The notes: a model not told the origin generated them from the sequence alone. Counted from the stretch's first letter, positions 8,106-18,213 are shown. The stretch: DNA of 64,000 bases from Paenibacillus xylaniclasticus (GCF_004001065.1 NZ_BIML01000005.1:62001-126000); one strand, 5' to 3'. Program-made: numbers and translations.

Positions 8106-8204
8106 CACATCCCAAATAATTAACAATAATAACCATACTAATCCATTGTAATCCAATTCCAACTTGGCAGCAAGCCCCTCATCCTTACTGTATCAGAAGT
8201 AACA

Positions 8205-8681
8205 TCAGAATAGAGGCAGCTTTGCAAGATCCTCCCGCCGGTTCAAATCCACAATGACCGCGTGCCCGCTTCGGTACAGGCATTCCCCGGCATCAATACC
8301 CCGATCTCGGAAGCTTCCACGGGCTTCTCGAAAATGATCCAGCGATGATGCTTCAACAGGACAGCCGTCCTTGGCGGCGAATCGGCCGACGATCGCAAGC
8401 GTCTCCTCTGAAGCGCCGCAATCGACGACCGTAATGCGGACATCGATGCCAGAACGGTAGGAGAACCATCGAATCGAGCGGATGAACCATTCCATTCGCG
8501 TCTCATGATTGCGTGCGAACAAAATATAATGCCGGCTGCGGCTCGTATTTTTTCGTAAATCCAAATATCGAATTAAGTGCACCGACAACGCCGCAAGCAC
8601 GTAACTGCCGAGCACAAGCACAATTAATGAAACTATTGCGGCCACCTCCTTATACGCCAATATATGCTCTGCACCGCCCAT
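8205..8681 (-). CDS. Small membrane protein of unknown function
   Basis: A 158-residue protein. One membrane segment lies near the N-terminus (AIVSLIVLVLGSYVLAAL, residues about 15-32), followed by a basic cytoplasmic-type stretch and a soluble domain with ITVVDCGASEETLAIVGRFA and the C-terminal HAVIVDLNRREDLAKL. The soluble part resembles the start of a GT-A glycosyltransferase fold (strand, then DCGASEET), but no catalytic DxD is evident; I do not assign a function. The ATG at 8681 has no visible Shine-Dalgarno, while a perfect AAGGAGGTG lies inside the frame at codons 11-13 with no ATG, GTG or TTG at normal distance after it. It lies downstream of degS-degU, behind the degU terminator. Confidence 0.6.
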   Translation of the reverse strand: MGGAEHILAYKEVAAIVSLIVLVLGSYVLAALSVHLIRYLDLRKNTSRSRHYILFARNHETRMEWFIRSIRWFSYRSGIDVRITVVDCGASEETLAIVGRFAAKDGCPVEASSLDHFREARGSFRDRGIDAGECLYRSGHAVIVDLNRREDLAKLPLF

Positions 8682-8734
8682 CGGTTACGGACGAACGGAA
8701 TCAATAGTGTCATATAAGAGGGTAACCATATAAC

Positions 8735-8773
8735 AAAAAACCGCCCACGGACAAATTGCCTGCCCGTGGACGG
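8735..8773 (-). terminator. Intrinsic terminator of degS-degU
   Basis: A 10-bp stem (8741-8750 / 8764-8773, one G-U pair) is followed on the minus strand by six T residues (8735-8740), just after the degU stop. Confidence 0.85.
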
Positions 8774-8786
8774 CTTCCGATACACC

Positions 8787-9515
8787 TTACAGCGTAACCC
8801 ATCCGCATTTGATCGAATGGATAACAGCTTGCGTCCGGTCGTCAACTTCCATCTTCTGCAGAATGCTGCTGACATGGTTTTTGACCGTCTTCTCGCTAAT
8901 AAATAAGTATTCGCCAATCGTCTTGTTGCTCTTACCTTCCGCCATAAGCCGGAGCACCTCTGCCTCGCGACGGGTAAGCGGATTATCCTCGCTTGCAACG
9001 AACTTGACGCCTGCTTCCTTGCCTGCAGCCGCGGCCGATACGGCTCCCATCTCGTCTAGATATGTCATGCGGCGAAGCTGATTAATGAGCTTGCCCGTTA
9101 CCTTCGGATGAATGTAGGAGTATCCGTTCATAACAGAACGGATTGCATTAATGAGCGCCTCAGCCTCCATATCCTTCAGCAAATAGCCGGTTGCACCTTT
9201 ACGCAGCGTCTCGAATACGTAGCTTTCATCATCATGGATCGATAAAATAATGACCTTGATTTCAGGAAACATATCGCGCAGTCGCTCTGTTGCTACGACC
9301 CCGTTCTCAATTGGCATATTAATATCCATTAGAACGATCTCCGGCTGCGTATGATTGCAGAATTCAAGCACCTGAATTCCGTTATGGCATTCTCCGATAA
9401 CTTCCAAATCCTCTTCCATATTTAGAATCCGTTTCAGCCCTTCACGGAAAAGCTGGTGATCATCCGCAATAAGAAGCTTAATCCGGCGTTTATCGCCCGC
9501 TGCTTTCTGGTCCAT
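8787..9515 (-). CDS. degU: Response regulator DegU (NarL/FixJ family)
   Basis: About 242 residues. The N-terminal receiver has the acidic pair in [18 protein letters not shown] and the phospho-acceptor Asp in [10 protein letters not shown]. The C-terminal LuxR-type helix-turn-helix is [31 protein letters not shown] (read in two parts: [18 protein letters not shown] and [14 protein letters not shown]). It controls exoenzymes, competence and motility in Bacillus. I place the start at the ATG at 9515, with AAGGAG 9 nt upstream; the TTG at 9521 is only 3 nt from that site. The Shine-Dalgarno lies in the last codons of degS, so translation is likely coupled. Confidence 0.95.
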   Translation of the reverse strand: MDQKAAGDKRRIKLLIADDHQLFREGLKRILNMEEDLEVIGECHNGIQVLEFCNHTQPEIVLMDINMPIENGVVATERLRDMFPEIKVIILSIHDDESYVFETLRKGATGYLLKDMEAEALINAIRSVMNGYSYIHPKVTGKLINQLRRMTYLDEMGAVSAAAAGKEAGVKFVASEDNPLTRREAEVLRLMAEGKSNKTIGEYLFISEKTVKNHVSSILQKMEVDDRTQAVIHSIKCGWVTL

Positions 9516-9521
9516 CGTCAA

Positions 9522-10694
9522 TTACTCCTTTCTTTCCTGTGCGTTTACGGGAATGATGATCGAAACCTTCGTTCCCTGATCTTTAGCCGATTCGATCTCA
9601 AGCCTCCCCTCCAACAGTTCGACGCGTTCTCTCATTCCAATCAATCCGAAATGGGAGCCTTGGTGCTGCGCAGCCAAGTTCTCGCTCGTCTCCACTTGGA
9701 AGCCGACTCCGTTATCTGCTACGACAATTTTCACCAATTGCGCCTGATACGTCATATCGAGGGACACATACGTTGCATTGGCATGTTTGATCACGTTAGT
9801 AAACGCTTCCTGGACTAGCCGGTAAATTCCTGCCTCCATCGCGGAAGGCAACCGAATTTCCCGCCCGATCGTTTCGAATTTCGTCCGAATTCGTGTTTTT
9901 TCTTCAAAGTCCTGCACGTATTTCCGCAACGTCGGAACTAATCCGAGATCGTCCAATGCCATCGGTCTCAGATTGAAAATAATTTTTCGAATTTCTTCAA
10001 GACCAGTGCGCACTTGTGCCTTCAAATCTTTTAATTCGTGCTGCACCATCTCGAATTCCTGCTTTACGATCATTCTTTCTGCAATTTCCATCCTTAGCAC
10101 TAAATTCGCAAGCGATTGGGCAGGACCATCGTGTATGTCGCGGGCCATCCGTTTCCGCTCTTCCTCTTGAGCCATAATAATCTTAAGCCCGATCAATTGA
10201 CGGTTCTTCGCAGATTCTAGTATTCGTGTCACCTGATTTAAGTCGCCAGACAAGTATTCCAGTACAACATTGATCTGAGAATGGATAGTTTGGGCCCTCT
10301 CAATAGACATATCGACATTTCGGACCCTTTTTTGCAGATCATCCCGCCGGGCTTTAAGCTGCTGCTCCTTCTCCATATACAGCATTTTCTCGACTTGAAT
10401 TTGCGTTGCTTTATCATAAGCGTTCTTAATATCTTGCTCGTCAAACTTTACAAAATCACGGCTAACCTCCGTCAGTCGAATACGGGCCAGCCGATACTGG
10501 TACTCCAGCTCATCTGCCTTCTCAATGACTTCACCCGTCTCTTTCATTACGTTCTCCAGCTCAAGCTCCAGCGCTTGAAGCTCTTGACGAGCAGACTCGC
10601 AAATTTCAAAGATTTGTACCTTCGAGTCTTCCATAACCCGAATTGCATTGTTAATTACTTTATTAATATCATGCATCCGATTATCCATCCGCAC
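9522..10694 (-). CDS. degS: Sensor histidine kinase DegS
   Basis: A 390-residue cytoplasmic kinase without membrane segments. It has a long N-terminal coiled-coil sensor (residues about 20-170) and a HisKA_3 dimerisation helix with EEERKRMARDIHDGPAQSL (phospho-acceptor His near 187). The HATPase domain carries NVIKHA (N box), VADNGVGF (G1) and HFGLIGMRERVELL (G2). It is the cognate kinase of DegU, whose gene begins immediately downstream. The frame opens with GTG at 10694, with an ATG two codons later at 10688; AAAGGA could serve either. Confidence 0.95.
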   Translation of the reverse strand: MRMDNRMHDINKVINNAIRVMEDSKVQIFEICESARQELQALELELENVMKETGEVIEKADELEYQYRLARIRLTEVSRDFVKFDEQDIKNAYDKATQIQVEKMLYMEKEQQLKARRDDLQKRVRNVDMSIERAQTIHSQINVVLEYLSGDLNQVTRILESAKNRQLIGLKIIMAQEEERKRMARDIHDGPAQSLANLVLRMEIAERMIVKQEFEMVQHELKDLKAQVRTGLEEIRKIIFNLRPMALDDLGLVPTLRKYVQDFEEKTRIRTKFETIGREIRLPSAMEAGIYRLVQEAFTNVIKHANATYVSLDMTYQAQLVKIVVADNGVGFQVETSENLAAQHQGSHFGLIGMRERVELLEGRLEIESAKDQGTKVSIIIPVNAQERKE

Positions 10695-10728
10695 CGGGGT
10701 CCTTTCTATGTAAAGGGGGGCTGGTTCT

Positions 10729-10737
10729 ATTATAGCA
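10729..10737 (-). promoter_or_regulatory. Candidate extended -10 promoter of degS-degU
   Basis: The minus strand carries TGCTATAAT (extended -10 plus perfect TATAAT), about 35 bp before the degS start. The hexamer 17 nt upstream (TTCTAG) is a poor -35, which is typical of extended -10 promoters. Confidence 0.55.
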
Positions 10738-10819
10738 AATGTGCCCCCCTCCTAGAAAACCATATAATCCCGTACGAAGGCAATCGTGCTCCGTACCTAT
10801 TGTTAGCAGATTTATGAAA

Positions 10820-13561
10820 TTATTTGATCGTAACGGTCTTCGTTGCTTGATCCCAGCCTACCGTCAAACCGAGTTGCTCGGAAATGAGACGCAGAGGCAC
10901 TAACGTTCGGCCGCCTCGCACAATCGGCGCCGCTGCCGCAGGCTGGCGAACGCCATTGGCGACAAGCTCACTGCTGCCAATCCGAAGCTCCAGCATCGTG
11001 CCGCCACGTATAACCATTACCTTCTTCTGTACTTGATCCCAATCGACCTGAGCACCCATCGAGTCAGCAATGAAGCGGAGCGGCAAATACGTAACACCAC
11101 TTAGTGCAATTGGAGATGCATCCAGACTAACCGAATTACCGTTAACCGTCGCCACCTTCTTATTAATCGTCAGCTTAATCGCAGGACGAGTGGTCTCGGG
11201 TACAGCCGGCGGATACAGCATCGTCATGTCGTCAAATACAATTGAGCCTTTCACCGCGCGTTCATCCTGCCCCTGCGCGATGTTGGCAACGTACAGCCGC
11301 TTAATCGTTATAGGCGCAGTTAGACCATAGCTCGACAGATCGACCTTAAGCGTCTTCCATCCTTTCCAATTAATCGATTTGGCCAGATCGATATAGTGAA
11401 GCTTCCCGGTAGCGTCCTTCACTTCCATGCGCAGCCAGTTAAAGCTCTGATCGCCATACACGTCCAGCTTCAACCCAGTCGGCGTTCCGCTTACCGTCCT
11501 GCCGCTATTGTTAAGCACCGCATATGCTGCAAGCGTCTTACCCGATCCGATACCGCTGCTGAAATCATACGACAGCTGCAATCCATGAGAAGCTTCCTTA
11601 CCTGTAATACCCGTAACAAGTGACACGCTGCCGGACGCACCCTCCGTTCCTTGGAACGTAATACTGTAGCCGACCTTCTCGAACGTTTCCCACATCGTTT
11701 CCGATGAGCCCTTCGTCAGCGTCAGCAGCGCCGGATAACCATCATAACGAGCGATAGCATAGCCCGCAGCAGCGTTATCACTTACACTTTTAACCGTGAA
11801 GGAGCCTTCGCCTTCCTCGGCCGTAAACCCTTTATATTCCCACTCAACCAGTTCGGAAGGAATGGTATACGTATACCCGTCTTTAGTCGTCATTTTGACC
11901 ACGGGCTTAATTTTCGCTCCTGGGTCTAAAGTCGCACCAGACGCTTCAATCGTCATGCTCGCGATTTGATCAGCGCCGATAACGGTTACGTTCTGTTCAC
12001 CCGTAACGCCACCAGACGTGACCTGCACTTTGCCCGTGCCCGATTTAAGCGCCGTGAAGGTGTTAGCCGTAAACATGCCAAGCGAGCCTTCCGTTTTCCA
12101 TTGTGTCTGCAGAGTAGAAGCGTCTACCGGATTATAATAGCTGTCATAAGCCTTCGCTGTATAAGTCACAGACTGACCGATGAACAGAACGGTTGGACCG
12201 CTCGGCAGCAAGCCAGCCAGCTTGCCCTGAGGCGCCGTGCTGAATACGCCGATGCCATTGGCAACCGGACGCAAGTAAGTGCCTCCCGTTGTCGGATGAG
12301 ACGTCTTCAAATTAAACTCGCCAAGCGGTCGTTCGACCATTGTCGTCGAGCCGCCTCCATCCATATTTACGCCTTTCCAGACGCCTAGCGCAATCATGGC
12401 CTCCTGCAGCTCCTTCAATGACATACCGTTGCGCGTAGACGTCCCTTCCGCCGTCAGAATAAGCACTTTCTTGGCATCCTTCGTATAGCCGACAGCCGTC
12501 CGGTATACTGCGCTCGAGCCACTGACTCCGCTAATATCGCGAGAGAAGGCTGCCGCCTTGCCTTGGTCGACGAGAATTGTATGTCCGCCGACCATCATTT
12601 GGAACGATGAAGGATCAACCTTGCTGCCAGTCGTCTGCGATACGAGACTGTAATCGCTGGTCACTCGGCTGCCAACCTGTAAATGCTCGCGGACGTATTT
12701 GGCTCCCGTTCCGTGCGCGCGCAAGATGTAGCCATCCTCCGGAGGCTGCATAGGCAGCGATTGACCGTTGTCCTGAATCTGTTGAACGACGCCGCCCTGC
12801 ACAAGCACCTCCGTCGGCGTCGATCCGCTGCTTTGCGGACGCTCCGCCGCGGTCCATGCGCTTGTATATACATAAATCGAATTGACATGACTATAGCCAT
12901 TGTCTGGTTCCGTGCGATATGCCGACTCATTCATACCACGAATCGGGAACGTCGCTCCATCCTCAGCCGTCACGGTACCAGTGAAGCTGTACAAATCAAT
13001 CGACGGCACTTTATCCTTCGATAACCCGAATGCATACATGCCCTTCAATTCCATCGGCCCGGACATCATGGTGCCGCTCGTAATTTGCGGACCCATCGGG
13101 GAATGCTCCGTAGTACTCCCCGTCTGGAATACGTCCGCATTCACAGCTGCGACGGCCCCTGTCTCCTTAGCCATATTCAATACGTTGTTCAAGTTAGCGA
13201 CGGTGTTGTTCTTGCCGCTGAGCGCATTCAGCTGAACATACGGATTCGTCAAATCGACCTCGATGACATGTAAATTAACCGTCCCGCTGCCCGACTTCGG
13301 CGTCCACACATAATCCAGCCGCTTCACGCCCGATGCAATCATATGCTGCTGCTGCAGAGTCAGCTTGGCGTTCGCCGCCTGAATAACGGCTGTTGACGCC
13401 GTTGCAGCATACGCATGCCCAGCACGTACGATATCCGGGAACACAACCGACGAGCCAATCTGAAGCGTCTGCAGCAGAAGTGCTCCTCCCAATGTTACAA
13501 TAATGAGCTTAGATGCTCCTTTATTCTTCGTCTGACGATTCTCGCTGCTGCCGAATTTCAT
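10820..13561 (-). CDS. Secreted phosphodiester glycosidase (NAGPA-like) with C-terminal stalk domain
   Basis: A 913-residue exported protein. The N-terminus has a signal-type hydrophobic segment (LIIVTLGGALLLQTLQIGSSVVF). Residues about 80-410 form a phosphodiester glycosidase (NAGPA/DUF2233) domain, with NADVFQTG and the hallmark VNMDGGGSTTMV. An Ig-like stretch (LLPSGPTVLFIGQSVTYTAKA) and a carbohydrate-binding-like region around 640-780 follow. The last 115 residues are a copper amine oxidase N-terminal-type stalk domain (VSLDASPIALSGVTYLPLRF, then GGRTLVPLRLISEQLG). The family hydrolyses sugar-phosphodiester bonds in peptidoglycan- or polysaccharide-linked substrates; the substrate here is unknown. 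It has no SLH domain, so wall attachment, if any, would be through the stalk domain. Confidence 0.87.
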   Translation of the reverse strand: MKFGSSENRQTKNKGASKLIIVTLGGALLLQTLQIGSSVVFPDIVRAGHAYAATASTAVIQAANAKLTLQQQHMIASGVKRLDYVWTPKSGSGTVNLHVIEVDLTNPYVQLNALSGKNNTVANLNNVLNMAKETGAVAAVNADVFQTGSTTEHSPMGPQITSGTMMSGPMELKGMYAFGLSKDKVPSIDLYSFTGTVTAEDGATFPIRGMNESAYRTEPDNGYSHVNSIYVYTSAWTAAERPQSSGSTPTEVLVQGGVVQQIQDNGQSLPMQPPEDGYILRAHGTGAKYVREHLQVGSRVTSDYSLVSQTTGSKVDPSSFQMMVGGHTILVDQGKAAAFSRDISGVSGSSAVYRTAVGYTKDAKKVLILTAEGTSTRNGMSLKELQEAMIALGVWKGVNMDGGGSTTMVERPLGEFNLKTSHPTTGGTYLRPVANGIGVFSTAPQGKLAGLLPSGPTVLFIGQSVTYTAKAYDSYYNPVDASTLQTQWKTEGSLGMFTANTFTALKSGTGKVQVTSGGVTGEQNVTVIGADQIASMTIEASGATLDPGAKIKPVVKMTTKDGYTYTIPSELVEWEYKGFTAEEGEGSFTVKSVSDNAAAGYAIARYDGYPALLTLTKGSSETMWETFEKVGYSITFQGTEGASGSVSLVTGITGKEASHGLQLSYDFSSGIGSGKTLAAYAVLNNSGRTVSGTPTGLKLDVYGDQSFNWLRMEVKDATGKLHYIDLAKSINWKGWKTLKVDLSSYGLTAPITIKRLYVANIAQGQDERAVKGSIVFDDMTMLYPPAVPETTRPAIKLTINKKVATVNGNSVSLDASPIALSGVTYLPLRFIADSMGAQVDWDQVQKKVMVIRGGTMLELRIGSSELVANGVRQPAAAAPIVRGGRTLVPLRLISEQLGLTVGWDQATKTVTIK

Positions 13562-13597
13562 TGTAATTTCAACACTCCCATCCTAGAACTCTACTTC

Positions 13598-13651
13598 ATT
13601 ATAGACTACCGTCTCGATAAAAAGTTACAGGTGATAGAATAACTCTATCAC
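13598..13651 (-). promoter_or_regulatory. Candidate promoter with upstream inverted repeat, glycosidase gene
   Basis: A perfect TATAAT (13598-13603, minus strand) lies about 37 bp before the start codon with a weak -35. Upstream of it is a perfect 8-bp inverted repeat GTGATAGA/TCTATCAC (13631-13638 / 13644-13651, 5-nt spacer). A second copy of ACTCTATC lies at 13673-13680. The arrangement looks like a regulator binding site, which is inference. Confidence 0.4.
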
Positions 13652-13684
13652 TCATCCGCCCAAACAGAGAAAACTCTATCGTAC

Positions 13685-13747
13685 AAAAAATAAGACTATC
13701 GCCTTCTGTCAGCCGGATCGAAGCGACTGACGAAGAACGATAGTCTT
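13685..13747 (-). terminator. Intrinsic terminator of the 13786-18138 gene
   Basis: A 10-bp perfect outer stem (13692-13701 / 13738-13747) and an imperfect inner stem are followed on the minus strand by six T residues (13685-13690, after one A). It lies about 40 bp past the stop codon. Confidence 0.8.
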
Positions 13748-13785
13748 TCATCTTGGTAAAACTAGTTATGCTATGACGAATTGAA

Positions 13786-16700
13786 CTATGCTTGCAGGAA
13801 GCCTACGTATGTCAGCAAACGCTGGATCATAATCGCAGCCTCTGCGCGAGTCGTGTTGGCCAGCGGTACGAACGTTTTCGCGGTCACGCCGGTCATAAAG
13901 CCTGTGCTGACTGACTTCGCGACGTCCTGCTTAGCCCAGGTACCGATCTTCGCACGATCAACGAACCGATTCAAGTATGAATCAGCCGATTGCGGAAGCG
14001 TAATGTTAACGCCTGCATATACGGCAGCCCGGTTCAACATGGCAGCCGCCTCTTGACGAGTAATAAAGCTGTTCGGCTTGAACGTACCGTCCGAATTGCC
14101 CGTCACGATCCCAGCCTTCGACGCAGCGCCGATGTAGGCAGCAAGCGCCGTATTCTTGTTCAGATCCGTATAGGCCCCCGCTGCCGCTTTATCGCCGGAC
14201 AAACCTAGCCCCCGCGCGATGAACATCGCGAATTCCCCGCGCGTTATCGGCTTATTCGGTTCGTATTTGGTTGTGGTACGCCCCTCGACAATGTATTTGT
14301 TCGCGAGCAGCTGAATGCTTTTGCGCGCCCAATGACTACTGATGTCGCTGTAACTGACGTTTCCTTTCACCACGGCGAAATCGCCGTTGTTCTTACGCAT
14401 GAACGATATTTTGGAGCCTGATGTACCGCTTGCTGCCACTTTGGTCGGTACATACGATAACGCATTCGTCTCTGAATCGAACGTTACGACGGCCGTCTGC
14501 TCTGCAAGCATCGTACTCGGTGTATTGATGCTGATCGTTACATGTTTGTTGTACGGCGGCATTTCTTTCTCCGTACCTGCGACCATAACACTCGTCTCAA
14601 AGTGAATAGGGTTTATAAACGCAACCGTACCAGCCTTGTTCAGTGCGCTAGTTAATGAGTAGGTAAGATTCGTAGTCTTATCAATTTTGACGATAAGATA
14701 ACCCGTAGTTCCACCAACGTTCAGCGTCCTTATGATTTGTGCGTAATCTAGCGCAGAGCATGGAATCTCGTAGGTTACATCGCCATACTGAATCACGAAT
14801 ACCGGATCACCGCCAGCATTCTTCGCATTCTCTAACGCCTGCAGTGGAATCGACGCCAAGCCAGCCTTCTCAGTACTAGGAATGGTGAGCATAACCTTCG
14901 GCGAATTCTTACTAATCGAGCGAGCCGCATCAAAGCCATTATTTAAGCTTTCTTCCTTCACCGTATATAGGTTAGCCGTCTGCTTACCTGGTGACAACGA
15001 CGAAGCGACTGTGTAATGCGAAGGCTGGAGAACAATCGCTCCGTCGGGCGTCGCTTCAAAGCTGCCAGATACGCCCCCCGACTCACCCTGTGTAGAATTG
15101 ACCGCCGTAATATTGCTGAACGAACTGATCAGCGTTCCCTTCTGATTCCGAAGCCCCCCGGATTCCGCAGCGTAGCTGACCGTAACGGTGCTGCCCGCCG
15201 GTACTGCAGTATAGAGCGTCAACACGGCCGTTGAACCATTCAACGTGACGTTCGCAACAGGGCTGGTCAATCCATTCGTCTTAACGGTGAACTGATTGAC
15301 CTTAGGCACATAGGATGTATTCAGTGCTTCGCTGAACGTAAGCGTCAACGTCGCCTTGTCTACTGTCGCTGTAGGTTGACCTACCGTCGCCCCGCTTGTC
15401 CCTGCAACCGCTTGAATGCCACTGAACATGACCGCCAAATTGCCTGCCAAGTCACGAAGTGCATTCTCCCCAGGCACATAGGTGACAAGCACAGGACCAG
15501 CGCTCGTCGAGATTGAGGAGGACAATGTCAATATGACTTGATTATTTTTAACTTCTACAGTATTGATCGTCTTCGACGTTCCGTTCTGGACGACGGAGTA
15601 TGAAGCTTTACCTGGCGCATTCGTACTGTCCAGACCCTCGTCGTACGTGAGTGTTATCGTATTGCCGCTAACCGTAGTGGATTGCAGCTTCGGTGCGATA
15701 TTATCAGCAACGTTCCTGACATAATAATCCGTGAACGATTGCAGTGCATTGCCATTCACATCAACAATAGGATTAGAACCCTGTACATAGCTGACCGATA
15801 CTGGAACGCCTGTCGTTATGTTCGTTCCAAGCGTCAGAACGATCATGTTTCCAGCCCCGTTAACTCCCAGAATCGGTGTAATAATTCCGTTAATTTTAAC
15901 GGTAAATTGACTGATCGTATTCGGGTCAATCAGACCTAACGATTGATTCGTCAGCACGACGATGATATTGCCATTGATCGTTCCGCTGGTTGGTTTCGGC
16001 AGCGTTGTATCCAATGTGTTCGTCACGGTACGATTCGTTAAGCTGGATGCTGCATTGCCTGACGCGTCTTGAATTGGCGACAGCCCTTTCGTATAAGAGA
16101 CCGTAACCGTTTGTCCGAAAATAACCCCTTTGCTTAAGGTCAGTGATACCGTCTTATCCGATATCGTAACCGACGTTACCTGACGTGCTTCGCCGTTCAC
16201 GGTTACGTAGAAGCTTCCAGCTGACGGAACAGAACTCGGGTCCAGCGCCTCGTTATAGGTCAATACGATAGTTGAAGAGCCTGACATCGCAGCACCCGTC
16301 AGATTCGGGGCCGTCCGGTCCGTCCCAATTGTACTGAAAGTCCACTGTGAAGCATTCTGAATGCCAGCGAATGCATTCCCAGCCAAATCCGCGATCGCCG
16401 TGTTGCTGATCTCAACATAATAATTGGCGGACGCTGCTAGTGCCGACTTCGGAGTCAGAATGACTCGTCTATTGTCTGCCGGATCGACGGATAAGGTTGC
16501 ATTGATCGCGCCGCTCGAGCTTCCCGTTCTGCGGAATACAGCGCTTCCTGTACTTTGTCGGACTTGAACAGGTTCGTTAAACGTAATTGACACCTGTGAG
16601 TTGACCGATGCATTGTTCACGCCGCTGGCAGGCGACAATGAACTGATGAGCGGTGCTGTCGTGTCTGTTGTTACGCGGAACGACCAATCCTTATTCAATA

Positions 16701-18138
16701 TGCCCCCGTAATAATTTCCGGCTAAATCCCTGAACGCTTGCTGACTTACTTGAACATAATAAGAGCTATTCGTAATAAAGGCATTGTGATCGATTGTAAT
16801 GGTATTCGTTCCGCCGCCCTTAATGTTCGGAGAGGTAATCGGAATGGTCTGGAATATAGAATCGTTCGCAGCGTTCATAATAACGATCGATCCGCTGCTT
16901 GGATATACAGGCTCGTCGAACGTTAAATAAAGGCTGGCCGTTGCAATGGATGCGGTGCCATTAGGAGCTGGGCTTAATGACAACAATTTGGGTACCGCTG
17001 TATCGATTCCGGACGCCGTCGAGAACGTCCATGTAGAAGCATCCGTTATTCCCTGATAGACCTGACCATCGGCTGTAAAGGTACCAGGATCGATCAATAC
17101 ATAATAGCTTTGATTGACCTCGAATTCGTTATGCTTAATGGTTATGACGTTGCCGGTCACGCTCACTTCGGCAGCTGTGACGTCCAGCTGTTGAAATTGC
17201 GAATTGTCCCCGACTCGCTTAATTGTTATTTTACCGACAGTACTCTTCGCTACGGAAGCAGCATTCGTTACCGTCAGCGTTAGGTCACCAGTACGGCTGG
17301 CTCCCATCGAACGGCTCTCAGGAGCCATAACTACTGCCAAATTAGCAGCCGCGGTCGTAAACTTCCAACCACTTATACCGGCATGGCTGTTACCCGCTCC
17401 GTCCTTGAACGCACCAGCTGGCACGTTAACGGTATACTCGCTGTTCGCTAGCAGCGGCGTATCCGGAAAAATCGTAATGACTCCCGTACCGCTGCCTTTA
17501 ACCAATGCAGAGCCTACGTCAATGCTTTGTGTATCTCCGCCCGTTCTTGTAATCGTAATGTAGCCGCTGGAAGCGTATACGTTCTCGTTAAACTCGATCC
17601 TTAACGCTCCAATCGGAACGTTCGCTTCGTTCACTGCCGGCGATGTTGCCGTGATGGACGGCGGCGTCGTATCTGCCCCTTCCACACTAAACCGCCAGTT
17701 GGTCGCATCATTAATGCCTGCAAAATTCGCACCGTTCGATACGTTAACGAATGCTCCTTGATCAATACGCACATAGTAAGCAGCACCTGCTGTTAGCGCG
17801 TTCTGTAAGCTAATCGTCGCAAGCAATCCCCCTGCGCTCATGGATACCGCAGCTGACGCAGCCGAAATCGTCTGCACTTCTTCGTTCGTATCCACTCGAC
17901 GCACATGAATGTATGCGGATTCAGCCCCTTTATTAACCGGCTCGTCAAAGGTTAGCTTCAGGCTCGTATTGCTTGGGATGCTGACGGCGCCGTTCGCCGG
18001 GTAGGTGCTTACGACGACGGGACCTGCCGAGGCAGCCTCTGCTTTATAATGAACAGCCGTCCATGGCGTCATTCCAGAGGACTGCAGCAACAGCGCAGCA
18101 ATCGTAGCCGTGGCGATATATTTCGTAGAACGTTTCAA
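13786..18138 (-). CDS. Large Ig-like repeat surface protein with C-terminal SLH domains
   Basis: A 1450-residue exported protein starting at TTG (GGGGAG about 10 nt upstream) with a signal peptide (YIATATIAALLLQSSGMTPW). Residues about 35-640 hold several SbsA/Big_5-type Ig-like repeats, each opening like VVSTYPANGAVSIPSNTSLK and containing LTFDEPV or FNEPV. Residues about 640-1010 hold SwmB-type repeats (LTYNEALDP, TVSYTKG...DASGN). The last 190 residues are three SLH domains: YSDISSHWARKSIQLLANKY with ITRGEFAMFIAR, then FITRQEAAAMLNRA, then NTTRAEAAIMIQRLL. SLH domains bind pyruvylated wall polymer. A role as an accessory S-layer or adhesion protein is inferred. Confidence 0.92.
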   Translation of the reverse strand: MKRSTKYIATATIAALLLQSSGMTPWTAVHYKAEAASAGPVVVSTYPANGAVSIPSNTSLKLTFDEPVNKGAESAYIHVRRVDTNEEVQTISAASAAVSMSAGGLLATISLQNALTAGAAYYVRIDQGAFVNVSNGANFAGINDATNWRFSVEGADTTPPSITATSPAVNEANVPIGALRIEFNENVYASSGYITITRTGGDTQSIDVGSALVKGSGTGVITIFPDTPLLANSEYTVNVPAGAFKDGAGNSHAGISGWKFTTAAANLAVVMAPESRSMGASRTGDLTLTVTNAASVAKSTVGKITIKRVGDNSQFQQLDVTAAEVSVTGNVITIKHNEFEVNQSYYVLIDPGTFTADGQVYQGITDASTWTFSTASGIDTAVPKLLSLSPAPNGTASIATASLYLTFDEPVYPSSGSIVIMNAANDSIFQTIPITSPNIKGGGTNTITIDHNAFITNSSYYVQVSQQAFRDLAGNYYGGILNKDWSFRVTTDTTAPLISSLSPASGVNNASVNSQVSITFNEPVQVRQSTGSAVFRRTGSSSGAINATLSVDPADNRRVILTPKSALAASANYYVEISNTAIADLAGNAFAGIQNASQWTFSTIGTDRTAPNLTGAAMSGSSTIVLTYNEALDPSSVPSAGSFYVTVNGEARQVTSVTISDKTVSLTLSKGVIFGQTVTVSYTKGLSPIQDASGNAASSLTNRTVTNTLDTTLPKPTSGTINGNIIVVLTNQSLGLIDPNTISQFTVKINGIITPILGVNGAGNMIVLTLGTNITTGVPVSVSYVQGSNPIVDVNGNALQSFTDYYVRNVADNIAPKLQSTTVSGNTITLTYDEGLDSTNAPGKASYSVVQNGTSKTINTVEVKNNQVILTLSSSISTSAGPVLVTYVPGENALRDLAGNLAVMFSGIQAVAGTSGATVGQPTATVDKATLTLTFSEALNTSYVPKVNQFTVKTNGLTSPVANVTLNGSTAVLTLYTAVPAGSTVTVSYAAESGGLRNQKGTLISSFSNITAVNSTQGESGGVSGSFEATPDGAIVLQPSHYTVASSLSPGKQTANLYTVKEESLNNGFDAARSISKNSPKVMLTIPSTEKAGLASIPLQALENAKNAGGDPVFVIQYGDVTYEIPCSALDYAQIIRTLNVGGTTGYLIVKIDKTTNLTYSLTSALNKAGTVAFINPIHFETSVMVAGTEKEMPPYNKHVTISINTPSTMLAEQTAVVTFDSETNALSYVPTKVAASGTSGSKISFMRKNNGDFAVVKGNVSYSDISSHWARKSIQLLANKYIVEGRTTTKYEPNKPITRGEFAMFIARGLGLSGDKAAAGAYTDLNKNTALAAYIGAASKAGIVTGNSDGTFKPNSFITRQEAAAMLNRAAVYAGVNITLPQSADSYLNRFVDRAKIGTWAKQDVAKSVSTGFMTGVTAKTFVPLANTTRAEAAIMIQRLLTYVGFLQA

Positions 18139-18213
18139 TTTTCATTCACTCCCCAGCAAGACAGTCGTATATATTTTGTCGGTTAATGTAAGAGGAAAGT
18201 TTAGGCTGGATGC

